Assembly (NCBI GenBank): GCA_021792075.1
Contig: JAJYVK010000013.1
Location: forward strand, 1-12,984
Direction: 5' to 3'
DNA: 12,984 nt
DNA from: Actinomycetes bacterium
GTDB taxonomy: Bacteria > Actinomycetota > Acidimicrobiia > Acidimicrobiales > Acidimicrobiaceae
Shown: in pieces, positions 1 through 6,418 of the stretch
Numbering within the stretch: the stretch's first letter is position 1
Layout of the letters: every line of letters begins with the position of its first letter
Position numbers and translations under genes: made by a program
The notes under the pieces: generated by a model
What the model was told of the DNA's origin: nothing
Database searches by the model: none
The model's input: only the letters and a program-made list of their open reading frames with translations

Positions 1-2
1 CC

Positions 3-298
3 GATCAAGGAAGTCCATTCACCAGTGAAGCGTTCACCGGACGGCTCAAAGAAGAAGGCATCCAGATCAGCATGGATGGCAAGGGCCGCTGGGCCAACAA
101 TGTCTTCGTCGAGCGCCTCTGGCGTTCACTCAAATACGAGCACGTCTACCTGCACGCCTACGGGTCGATCGGCGAAGCCAGACGCAAGATCGGCTGTTAC
201 TTCGAGTTTTACAACTCCCGACGCCCGCACTCCAGCTTGGGGCACAGACGCCCGACCAGGTATACTTCTCCTGTCCGCCAGAAACTCTGGCGGCCTAA
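3..298 (+). pseudogene. IS3-family transposase (orfB, integrase core), 3' fragment with a frameshift
   Basis: This is the C-terminal part of a DDE transposase that cuts and joins IS ends. The frame from base 3 opens with DQGSPFTSEAF, where Asp is the second catalytic Asp. It continues to NVFVERLWRSLKYE, where Glu (codon 111-113) is the catalytic Glu. Exactly 35 residues separate them, the DD(35)E spacing of the IS3 family. The family-typical YNSRRPHSSLG follows. After the four Gs at 239-242 the expected ending TPDQVYFS...ETLAA continues in another frame (from 242) and stops at 296-298. Staying in the original frame gives an unrelated tail ending at 338. One missing G explains this, so the copy is either inactive or carries a sequencing error. 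The N-terminal part is off the window. Confidence 0.88.
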
Positions 299-312
299 CG
301 CGCGACGAAGCA

Positions 313-363
313 GGCGGTGGGAATGTGAAAATCGATGAAACCGATTTTCACATTCCCACCGCC
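313..363. repeat. Perfect 22-bp hairpin between transposase and IS end
   Basis: Bases 313-334 are exactly complementary to 342-363, with a 7-base loop ATGAAAC. The hairpin sits between the transposase stop (298) and the terminal repeat (367-437). A stem this long and perfect is unlikely by chance. It could act as a transcription barrier at the IS end or as a fold-back structure affecting transposase expression, but no T-tract follows the stem, so it is not a standard intrinsic terminator. The function is inferred only. Confidence 0.9.
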
Positions 364-366
364 ACG

Positions 367-437
367 ACGACCACTAGCTGAACAACTTTTCCACTTAAGA
401 AACTGAAAAAACTGTCCAAACAACCGGAGCCAGCTCA
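367..437 (+). repeat. IS right-end region, left copy (inverted match to 12914-12984)
   Basis: These 71 bases match the reverse complement of the last 71 bases of the window, with two differences: T at 375 and A at 422 here, C and G in the other copy. The outer tip reads TGAGCTGGCTCCGG on the opposite strand, the terminal inverted repeat of the element. The two differences show that these are two separate IS copies and not one sequence duplicated by error. Confidence 0.92.
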
Positions 438-460
438 TAAGTCCAATCAAAAGTATTCTG

Positions 461-466
461 AGGGAG
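461..466 (+). promoter_or_regulatory. Ribosome-binding site fixing the fucosidase start
   Basis: AGGGAG lies 7 bases before the ATG at 474. The in-frame TTG at 468 would be only one base from this site, so 474 is the better start. The site lies 24 bases inside the IS boundary at 437, so it belongs to the original host sequence. Confidence 0.7.
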
Positions 467-473
467 ATTGTCA

Positions 474-1913
474 ATGAGTGCGGTGAATCGTAGAGAATTT
501 TGCTTACGGCTGAGCACCTTGTCCACCACCTTGATGTTGCCGCTTGACCTCCACTCGCAGGCAACGATGACGGCCAGGAATAGGCGCCATCCAGTGGAGC
601 CAATCAAGGATACAATGACGCAGGCGCAACGCGATGCTCGGATGGCATGGTGGAATGAGGCTCGGTTTGGTATGTTCATCCACTGGGGGTTGTATGCTGA
701 GGCCGCGGGATATTGGGGCGGCAAGACTGTTCCGGATAGGGGCGAATGGATCATGAACACGGCCAGAATCCCGGTCGCGGACTATAAGAAGCTGGCCGTA
801 CATTTCGACCCAACGAAGTTCGATGCGGACGCGTGGACGTCAATGGCAAAGGCGTCGGGCGTGAAGTATATCGTGATGACGGCGAAACACCATGAGGGTT
901 TCGCAATGTTTCATTCAGCGGCTGACAAATTCAACATTGTGGATGCAACACCGTTCAAGCGAGATCCGTTGAAGGAGCTGGCCATTTCGTGTCACAGGCA
1001 GGGGATCAGGTTTGGCTTCTACTACTCGCAGGATCAGGATTGGACCGCGCCGGGAGGTGCAGCTCGGCGGGGAGGACATTGGGATGAGGCGCAGAACGGC
1101 AATTTTGCAGCATATATCCATACCAAGGTAATTCCCCAGTTGAAAGAGCTGCTGACCAACTATGAAGCTGAGGATGCGCCGGTAGAGATTTGGTTCGACA
1201 CGCCGACCGAAGACATGACACCTGAGCTTGCAGGTGAAATTGTGGCACTGCTGAATCAGCATCCAAACGTGCTTTGGAACAATCGCCTGGGTGGAGGATA
1301 TTCCGGCGATTTCGAAACCCCCGAACAGCACATTCCGCCTCAGGGTTTTCCTGGCAAAGCATGGGAAACTTGCATGACAATCAATGATACCTGGGGTTTT
1401 AAGAAGGACGATAGGAACTTCAAGTCGACGGTGACGTTGCTGCGGAATCTGATCGACATTGCCAGCAAGGGAGGCAATTACCTGCTTAACGTAGGACCGG
1501 ATGCGACTGGCGTGATTCCACAGCCGGAGCAGGAAAGAATGCTTGCGATGGGCAAGTGGTTACATGTGAACGGTGAGGCCATCTATGGTACCCATGCGGG
1601 CCCGTTTCCGGAAGAGCATGGTGCGTACAGCGCGACCAAGAAGGACAAACGAGGAAATCCAATGTGGATTACAGTATGGGATTGGCGCGCTACGGCCAAG
1701 GGAGACAAGGTCTACGTCAGCATCTTTCAATGGCCCGACAGCACGTTCAGTCTTCCAACGATGGACGCCCATGTGCGGAGAGCGTATATGCTGGCTGATC
1801 CCCATCAAAAAGCGTTGCAGGTTTCACAGAACGAGAGCGGGATCAGGCTGACACTGCCTGCGGCCGCGCCTGATCCCATTGCGAGTGTGTTGGTGCTGGA
1901 GACGTCAGCGTAA
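474..1913 (+). CDS. Alpha-L-fucosidase, GH29, Tat-exported
   Basis: This 479-residue enzyme is predicted to release alpha-L-fucose from fucosylated glycans by the retaining mechanism of family GH29. The N-terminus MSAVNRREFCLRLSTLSTTL is a twin-arginine signal (RREF followed by a hydrophobic stretch), so it should act in the periplasm or beyond. Typical GH29 motifs follow: RFGMFIHWGLYA (about residues 64-75), YIVMTAKHHEGFAMF (about 132-146), FYYSQDQDW (about 182-190) and EIWFDTP (about 238-244). Asp242 in the last is the expected nucleophile. Downstream come GDFETPEQHIP and WETCMTINDTWGF, which carry Glu candidates for the acid/base, and GGNYLLNVGPDATG, typical of the end of the catalytic barrel. 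Length fits a single-domain GH29. The gene converges on the GH42-like gene across 155 bp (1914-2068), which shows only a weak hairpin near 1921-1942. Its promoter has probably been displaced or replaced by the adjacent IS. The family is clear; exact linkage specificity cannot be read. Confidence 0.93.
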   Translation: MSAVNRREFCLRLSTLSTTLMLPLDLHSQATMTARNRRHPVEPIKDTMTQAQRDARMAWWNEARFGMFIHWGLYAEAAGYWGGKTVPDRGEWIMNTARIPVADYKKLAVHFDPTKFDADAWTSMAKASGVKYIVMTAKHHEGFAMFHSAADKFNIVDATPFKRDPLKELAISCHRQGIRFGFYYSQDQDWTAPGGAARRGGHWDEAQNGNFAAYIHTKVIPQLKELLTNYEAEDAPVEIWFDTPTEDMTPELAGEIVALLNQHPNVLWNNRLGGGYSGDFETPEQHIPPQGFPGKAWETCMTINDTWGFKKDDRNFKSTVTLLRNLIDIASKGGNYLLNVGPDATGVIPQPEQERMLAMGKWLHVNGEAIYGTHAGPFPEEHGAYSATKKDKRGNPMWITVWDWRATAKGDKVYVSIFQWPDSTFSLPTMDAHVRRAYMLADPHQKALQVSQNESGIRLTLPAAAPDPIASVLVLETSA

Positions 1914-2068
1914 TCGTCTCGGCTGAACTCCAATTCTCAGCCTGTAGTTGCGAATACGCTGTCTTGAAAAGCCGGCATGGTCTATACAGCAGCCGCGAGA
2001 TTTAGATTTCGTTGACAAACCTCCAGCCGCCATTTTTCAGAAGGAAAGGAGTAACTTAGATATTGCCT

Positions 2069-3913
2069 TCATCTTGAAGACTGCTTGGAGAGGCTAATCT
2101 GAAGCACTCGAATCGCCGCAGATGGCAAATCGAGATGCCATTGAACTTTTCCGTCGTAGCTTTGAATAGCAGGGACGGTGTTGCCGGTTTTGACGTCCTT
2201 TATGCTGAAGGAGGTCGAGTGCAAGCCCGCCACCACAGGATCGAAAGTTATCATTCCAGAGTACGCCTGCTTCTCATCGCAGTTTGATAGCGTGAGCCAG
2301 ACAGACAACCCATTCACCACCGGTACTGCCTCCAGCGATGTGGTCGGAGGGCTTACCGACAAATAAGGCTTGAGGTACGGAAGCGCTTGGTCCAGAGTCG
2401 TGAGTACAGGTTGATTGGCAGCATATCGTTTGAGAGCTGGTAGATCTGAACGTTCGTTTCCCAGGTCTACTACCGCGCGAAACTGTTGCAGGTTGACAAG
2501 CCCGTCAGCCACCTCCTGGTCAGTAATAAAATGCGGCAGGACGTAGTTATGCCGCCAGAAATCAGTCAACTGCTCGCTAAGAGCATGGTAAGCGTTCAAA
2601 TTCGAACTTAAAGCAATCTTCTGGGTCGGGACAAGGATCGCCACAGGCTGCTCAAGCGTTTTTCCTTGGATAAGCTTAGCGAGAGGAGCGTGCCAATTCT
2701 GATAGGCGGACCACGCAACGGCCCAACCGGACCTGTTGGGCGGAGGCGGATAGATAAAGAAATCTTCCCCGACTTCAAACGGAGGCCCTAATGCAATGTG
2801 GCCCAGCCACTGGGGGATCTCTGGCAGCAGGCCTATTTTTCTGGGCGTCCATTCCTGAAGAAGCGGGACTTGATAGTCCCGAGCCAAATCCCCAAAGAGA
2901 AGCGCGATACCTGAATTCTCTGCGTCGTCCTCTACGACGGTGGCATGGTAGCGCTTAGCCAGTCTGAAGAGAGTGTCCGGGTCATTGCCCAAGACGGCGG
3001 GGCCCCCGCGCCCGCTGAGGCCGCCGCCCCAGTAGTAGTATAACGGGGCATTTGTATGCCTGCGCACCAGGCGCGAGAGTTGGCCGTATGCCTGTTCGAC
3101 ACTGAAATGACGGAATGCCTGGTAAACCTTGAAGAGGTCATCTCCCGGTTTTGCTGCAGGAATTTCAGTCCAGCTCTTATAAGAGGTACCCCAACGCTGG
3201 TTGAATGCGGCGAGCGTTTTGTAAGTCTGCGGAAGCCACCGATGAAATGCCTGCACATCCGCGGGGGCATAGCCAACCGGTCCGTGCATGTCGCCGCGAT
3301 CAGGGCCCCACATCGCATCCAGCCATCCATAATCGGCAAAAACTCCGCCGAAGCCAGGAGACATCCTTATGCGGTCGATGGTGTGAGCCACATAATCGAA
3401 ATATGCCTGCCGCGAATCCTTATCCCACCAGGGAGGCTGCTGCGAGGCTTTGCCGTCGCTTGAGAGGTCGCGCGCCGTCAGCCAATTCGGAGGGTTTTTC
3501 CCTTGCTTCGCCGCCCAGACGCTTTCCCAGAAGATTGGAATGAGTTTTATATGAGCTTGAGCGGTGTCGGCCAGATAGCTATCGAGGAATCTGAAATCGT
3601 ACTGCCCTTTTTGGGGCTCGATGTCGCCCCAATTTAGGTTGATTTCGACGCGATTGATCCCTCTGTGTGCCAGGGCCGCAAAGTCGGAGAGATCCCAAGG
3701 CACATTATCGGGCTTGGTGAATTTGATTTGCACAGCCCAAATCGGTCCTCTGTGGGGAACCGCGGCTCTCACTTCGCCCGCAAGAGGCGCGCTTGCTTTC
3801 CGGGGAGTTTCAGAAAGGCCAATGGCCGGACAGAGGTGGCTTAAGACCATAACGATTGCTGCAGGAACTATTACGATTGCCCTTCTGTTGAGAGAACCGT
3901 TCGTGTTGCACAT
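2069..3913 (-). CDS. GH42-like clan GH-A glycoside hydrolase, putative beta-galactosidase
   Basis: This is a 614-residue putative secreted glycosidase. The start at 3913 is chosen because GGGAGG lies 9 bases upstream and the protein then opens with a signal peptide (NRRAIVIVPAAIVMVLSHL). The longer frame to 3994 has no ribosome-binding site. The catalytic part begins near residue 56. HRGINRVEINLNWGDIEPQ (about 83-101) and KGQYDFRFLDSYL resemble the first strands of GH42-type (alpha/beta)8 barrels, where a solution of the form 'ieP.kGqydF..ld' is typical. Further motifs are IPIFWESVW (about 125-133), FADYGWLDAMWG (about 192-203) and LLQEWTPRK (about 351-359). Glu354 in the last is a plausible nucleophile. 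The usual Asn-Glu acid/base pair is not seen on strand 4. The C-terminal 150-200 residues look like an accessory beta-rich region. It is the last gene of the minus-strand series. Galactose specificity is inference only. Confidence 0.72.
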   Translation of the reverse strand: MCNTNGSLNRRAIVIVPAAIVMVLSHLCPAIGLSETPRKASAPLAGEVRAAVPHRGPIWAVQIKFTKPDNVPWDLSDFAALAHRGINRVEINLNWGDIEPQKGQYDFRFLDSYLADTAQAHIKLIPIFWESVWAAKQGKNPPNWLTARDLSSDGKASQQPPWWDKDSRQAYFDYVAHTIDRIRMSPGFGGVFADYGWLDAMWGPDRGDMHGPVGYAPADVQAFHRWLPQTYKTLAAFNQRWGTSYKSWTEIPAAKPGDDLFKVYQAFRHFSVEQAYGQLSRLVRRHTNAPLYYYWGGGLSGRGGPAVLGNDPDTLFRLAKRYHATVVEDDAENSGIALLFGDLARDYQVPLLQEWTPRKIGLLPEIPQWLGHIALGPPFEVGEDFFIYPPPPNRSGWAVAWSAYQNWHAPLAKLIQGKTLEQPVAILVPTQKIALSSNLNAYHALSEQLTDFWRHNYVLPHFITDQEVADGLVNLQQFRAVVDLGNERSDLPALKRYAANQPVLTTLDQALPYLKPYLSVSPPTTSLEAVPVVNGLSVWLTLSNCDEKQAYSGMITFDPVVAGLHSTSFSIKDVKTGNTVPAIQSYDGKVQWHLDLPSAAIRVLQISLSKQSSR

Positions 3914-3922
3914 GGCCTTGCG

Positions 3923-3928
3923 CCTCCC
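3923..3928 (-). promoter_or_regulatory. Ribosome-binding site for the GH42-like gene
   Basis: GGGAGG on the minus strand lies 9 bases before the ATG at 3913. It decides between this start and the upstream ATG at 3994, which has no comparable site. Confidence 0.65.
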
Positions 3929-4203
3929 GCACCAGTATAGTGCTGCAGTGACTATCGGAAGGGAGATTACGCGACGTTTCGGTCGATCTCTCATATTTTC
4001 TGCACCGCATCCTTATCGGTATATTATCCCGAGGTCCAATCGCCCCAGGCTGGCTTCTGATGTACTGCAAACCCACACGGCGGGCCGATTGAGCACAGGA
4101 CATTGCGAGGGACCGCTGTTCGCGGAAGGCTTCCACGCATACCGGTCGTTGCGACAACGGGTGACACGACAGCGGAGCTTGCGATAAGCAAGACTATCCA
4201 TCG

Positions 4204-5853
4204 CTATGTGGCACTCTTCGAGCGACGACTCACGCCAGCGGCATCGGCTGCTGATCGGCGTTGCGCGACGAGCTCATTCTTCCCGAATGCAGAGGTATGC
4301 TTCTCCCAATTTGTCAATCGATCCCGCAAACGCTCTTGCTCTACCCGCTGTGAAATCTGCCCGTAGATGTTCTGCACTTCCATTGGATCCGCCCGACGAT
4401 TAAACATCATATCGCCAAATGAACGGTAATCCCATTGTTCTCTGGCAGCCGTTGGATCGATCCAGTGGCCAAGTTTATATTGCTCGCCGATCGCAGATAC
4501 TTGCGACCAGTTTTCCGAGAAGACGCAGTCTCGATTTGGGGGCGTCCCTGCAACCAGAGTCGGAATGAGGGATTGCCCGGGCAGCGGCGAGGCCTTTCCA
4601 TCTCGCGTGGCGCCTGTAAGCTCCATGATCGTTGGCACGAAATCGAGGTGTGTCGATAGGCCGTCGCAGACTGTCTTTTGGCGAAATCGTTTCGGCCACG
4701 AGACGATGAAAGGCACGCGTAGAGTGTCTTCATACACATTATGTCCCAAGGAACATTTTTCCACCATGCCGTGATGCGCCACAAAATCTCCATGGTCTGA
4801 GGAGTAAATGACAAATGTATTTTCATCCAATCCGAGCCGTTCTAGCTCATCGACTATTTCTCCTACATAGTGATCGGTCTCGCTGACCAAAGCATAGTAA
4901 TACGCGATGTAGCGCTGATAAATCTCCGGATGTTCGGCGGCCTTGCCGCAATCCCAGGGTGGTCTCATGCGTCTGCGCCAGATCTCCAGCAATGGGGGCA
5001 CCTCATCAATGGGCTGGCGGACGTTTGGCGGAAGCACCATATCCTTGATGGGGTACAACTCCGCCCATCGACGAGTTGGTGTGTAAGGTTGATGGGGGTG
5101 GAGAATGCTCGACCAACAGAAAAACGGCTTGCCGTCCTGTTTTGCCTGACGTAAAAAGCGCCGTGTCTGCTCGGCGACATATTCGCCTGCACGATAACGG
5201 TCGTCCACCTCGGATAGCAGACACATCAGGTCCGCCTGGAAGGCTCCTCCTGGGTAATTCTTATCCCAATCGCGCAGATGAGCTTGCCATTGCTTCGGGT
5301 GATCCTGCTTCAACCAGTCCCAATAGCTTTCCTGCGATGGATCTTGTTTGGGGCTGATCGTCGTCGCCGACTCATTCCATCCCATTCGCAGGCCATCTGC
5401 GAGATGCCGTTTACCAAATGAGGCGGTGCGATAGCCCGCTTGCTGGAGCATCTGTTGTAACACCGGGTATAGATCGGGATGCACCGGATTATCACCATTG
5501 GTTAACACACCAGTAGTCCGTGGATAAAGTCCCGTCATCATGGCAGTTCGAGAAGCGATGCATATCCCATCCGCACAATAATGACGATTGAACCTCATCC
5601 CACGAACGGCTAAACAATCCAGGTTGGGCGTCTTGACAATCGGATTCCCATAACATCCGAGCGCGTTGGCGTTATGCTGATCGGCAAAGAGTAACAGAAT
5701 ATTTGGCCTGTCGTTGTGTGCATCGTAGCCGAACCCACTATTTGCGAAGGCTCGCGCCATGCCGTTCATGCCTAAGCCTCCCAGGGCCGCACACCCAACC
5801 GCCCCTGACAGAATCTGCTGACTAAATCGACGCCTACTCATTCTTTTTCCCAT
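4204..5853 (-). CDS. Tat-exported type I (formylglycine) sulfatase, CIASR motif
   Basis: This 549-residue sulfatase is predicted to hydrolyse sulfate esters on a glycan in the periplasm. The ATG at 5853 is preferred because GAGGG lies just upstream; a GTG at 5865 has no properly spaced site. The N-terminus MGKRMSRRRFSQQILSGAVG is a twin-arginine signal, and the mature part begins about residue 38-45. RPNILLLFADQH (about 49-60) carries the metal-binding Asp. The sequence CIASR (Cys98) is the Cys-X-Ala-Ser-Arg form of the formylglycine motif, followed by TAMMTGLYPRT. SSDHGDFVAHHGMVEK (about 351-366) supplies the second metal-binding Asp. It sits between the other sulfatase and the GH42-like gene, 290 bp from the latter (3914-4203), where I see no gene or convincing promoter. 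Substrate position is unknown. It needs a formylglycine-generating enzyme or anaerobic maturase encoded elsewhere. Confidence 0.93.
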   Translation of the reverse strand: MGKRMSRRRFSQQILSGAVGCAALGGLGMNGMARAFANSGFGYDAHNDRPNILLLFADQHNANALGCYGNPIVKTPNLDCLAVRGMRFNRHYCADGICIASRTAMMTGLYPRTTGVLTNGDNPVHPDLYPVLQQMLQQAGYRTASFGKRHLADGLRMGWNESATTISPKQDPSQESYWDWLKQDHPKQWQAHLRDWDKNYPGGAFQADLMCLLSEVDDRYRAGEYVAEQTRRFLRQAKQDGKPFFCWSSILHPHQPYTPTRRWAELYPIKDMVLPPNVRQPIDEVPPLLEIWRRRMRPPWDCGKAAEHPEIYQRYIAYYYALVSETDHYVGEIVDELERLGLDENTFVIYSSDHGDFVAHHGMVEKCSLGHNVYEDTLRVPFIVSWPKRFRQKTVCDGLSTHLDFVPTIMELTGATRDGKASPLPGQSLIPTLVAGTPPNRDCVFSENWSQVSAIGEQYKLGHWIDPTAAREQWDYRSFGDMMFNRRADPMEVQNIYGQISQRVEQERLRDRLTNWEKHTSAFGKNELVAQRRSAADAAGVSRRSKSAT

Positions 5854-5858
5854 AACGT

Positions 5859-5863
5859 CCCTC
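5859..5863 (-). promoter_or_regulatory. Ribosome-binding site deciding the start of the CIASR sulfatase
   Basis: GAGGG on the minus strand is 5 bases before the ATG at 5853. It overlaps the competing GTG codon at 5863-5865, which makes that GTG an unlikely start. Confidence 0.55.
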
Positions 5864-5944
5864 ACCCTCTCACAATACCTTTTGGCATCGCAACCATCTA
5901 GTTGAGCATCACCTCATGGTTCACATCATGCCTAACGCTCCATT

Positions 5945-5965
5945 GGACAACCTGAAAGATTGTCC
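5945..5965. promoter_or_regulatory. Candidate operator: GGACAA-N9-TTGTCC inverted repeat
   Basis: Six-base perfect arms at 5945-5950 and 5960-5965 are separated by 9 bases. The repeat sits 92-112 bases upstream of the CIASR sulfatase start. A 21-bp dyad of this size is typical of a dimeric regulator site, but it could also be a chance or RNA hairpin. No regulator gene is present in the window to pair with it. Confidence 0.35.
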
Positions 5966-6189
5966 CTGACTTTGCTGCGTTAGTCTATCTTTGCAACTCG
6001 TTTAAACTCCAACACAAAGGAATGGCATGCAACGGCGCCAATGCCTCACTGCTGATCTAAATGTCCTTCTTTTCCCAATACCCCTCGCAGGTTGTCCTTT
6101 TCGCCGCTGGAGCCTGCTCCCCCTCCATTGTGGAAGCAAATCTTTGCTCTACTCCCACAGTGACCTTGTATCTATCACTGTTAGAACAT

Positions 6190-6212
6190 TTCTCCCGTAG
6201 GCGAAGGGAGAA
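6190..6212. repeat. Hairpin TTCTCCC-N9-GGGAGAA
   Basis: Seven-base perfect arms (6190-6196 and 6206-6212) flank a 9-base loop. It lies about 207 bp downstream of the stop of the CVPSR sulfatase on the minus strand. There is no T-tract on either side that would make it a standard terminator. It is followed 15 bases later by a second, stronger hairpin. Confidence 0.5.
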
Positions 6213-6227
6213 TAGGTATCGCGGATA

Positions 6228-6251
6228 TACCCGTTCCTCGAAGAACGGGTA
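6228..6251. repeat. Hairpin TACCCGTTC-CTCGAA-GAACGGGTA
   Basis: Nine-base perfect arms (6228-6236 and 6243-6251) flank a 6-base loop. The compact dyad could be an mRNA 3'-end or stabilising structure between the two sulfatase genes, or a dispersed palindromic repeat. No run of T follows it in either direction. Confidence 0.6.
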
Positions 6252-6418
6252 CGTCCACGACCGCCTAATTAGGACACGGTATTAGCAGAGATCATCTATA
6301 GGGTTGTGCTGAGTCTGCATGATTTCTCATTGACATCAGTCTCCCCATTGCAAACAGCAGATGGATATGTACCTCACGTCGGATAGGTCGATCTATGCGT
6401 AGGCCACCTCCATCGATG

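Larger units (their letters stand above)
1..437 (+). mobile_element. IS3-family insertion sequence, right-hand portion (5' part outside window)
   Basis: This is the 3' part of an IS3-family element reading rightward. It contains the end of the transposase (to 298), a long hairpin (313-363) and the terminal region, which ends in ...CCAGCTCA at 437. IS3-family elements usually end in TG...CA, which supports 437 as the boundary. The boundary is confirmed independently: a second inverted copy at the other end of the window matches bases 367-437 and stops at the same base. The 5' part with orfA and the left terminal repeat lies outside the window. The target-site duplication cannot be read because only one end is visible. 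Confidence 0.9.
5854..6418. other. 565-bp intergenic region between the two sulfatase genes
   Basis: No credible gene is seen here; the 74-codon frame at 6061-6285 resembles no family and has no ribosome-binding site. On the minus strand this is the 3' side of the CVPSR sulfatase and the 5' side of the CIASR sulfatase, so it should hold the promoter of the latter. It contains an inverted repeat at 5945-5965 and two adjacent hairpins at 6190-6251, described separately. I could not identify a convincing -35/-10 pair. Confidence 0.6.

Noticed and set aside
25..381. 118-codon plus-strand frame over the IS end
   Set aside because: It is Ser/Thr-rich shadow translation across the transposase frame and through the hairpin; the real transposase motifs are in another frame.
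295..603. 102-codon minus-strand frame across the IS end and fucosidase start
   Set aside because: It translates the hairpin and terminal repeat antisense to real features and has no family resemblance.
1921..1942. Terminator between the convergent fucosidase and GH42-like genes
   Set aside because: The GGCTGA/TCAGCC stem is only 6 bp with a 10-base loop and no T-run follows.
3934..3939. TATACT as a -10 box for the GH42-like gene
   Set aside because: Transcription from it would start within or next to the ribosome-binding site, and no -35 box is correctly spaced.
3621..4187. 188-codon plus-strand frame opposite the GH42-like gene start
   Set aside because: It is antisense to the signal peptide and N-terminal domain of a recognised gene and has no recognisable motif.
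6061..6285. 74-codon plus-strand frame between the sulfatases
   Set aside because: No ribosome-binding site, no family resemblance, and it runs through both hairpins.
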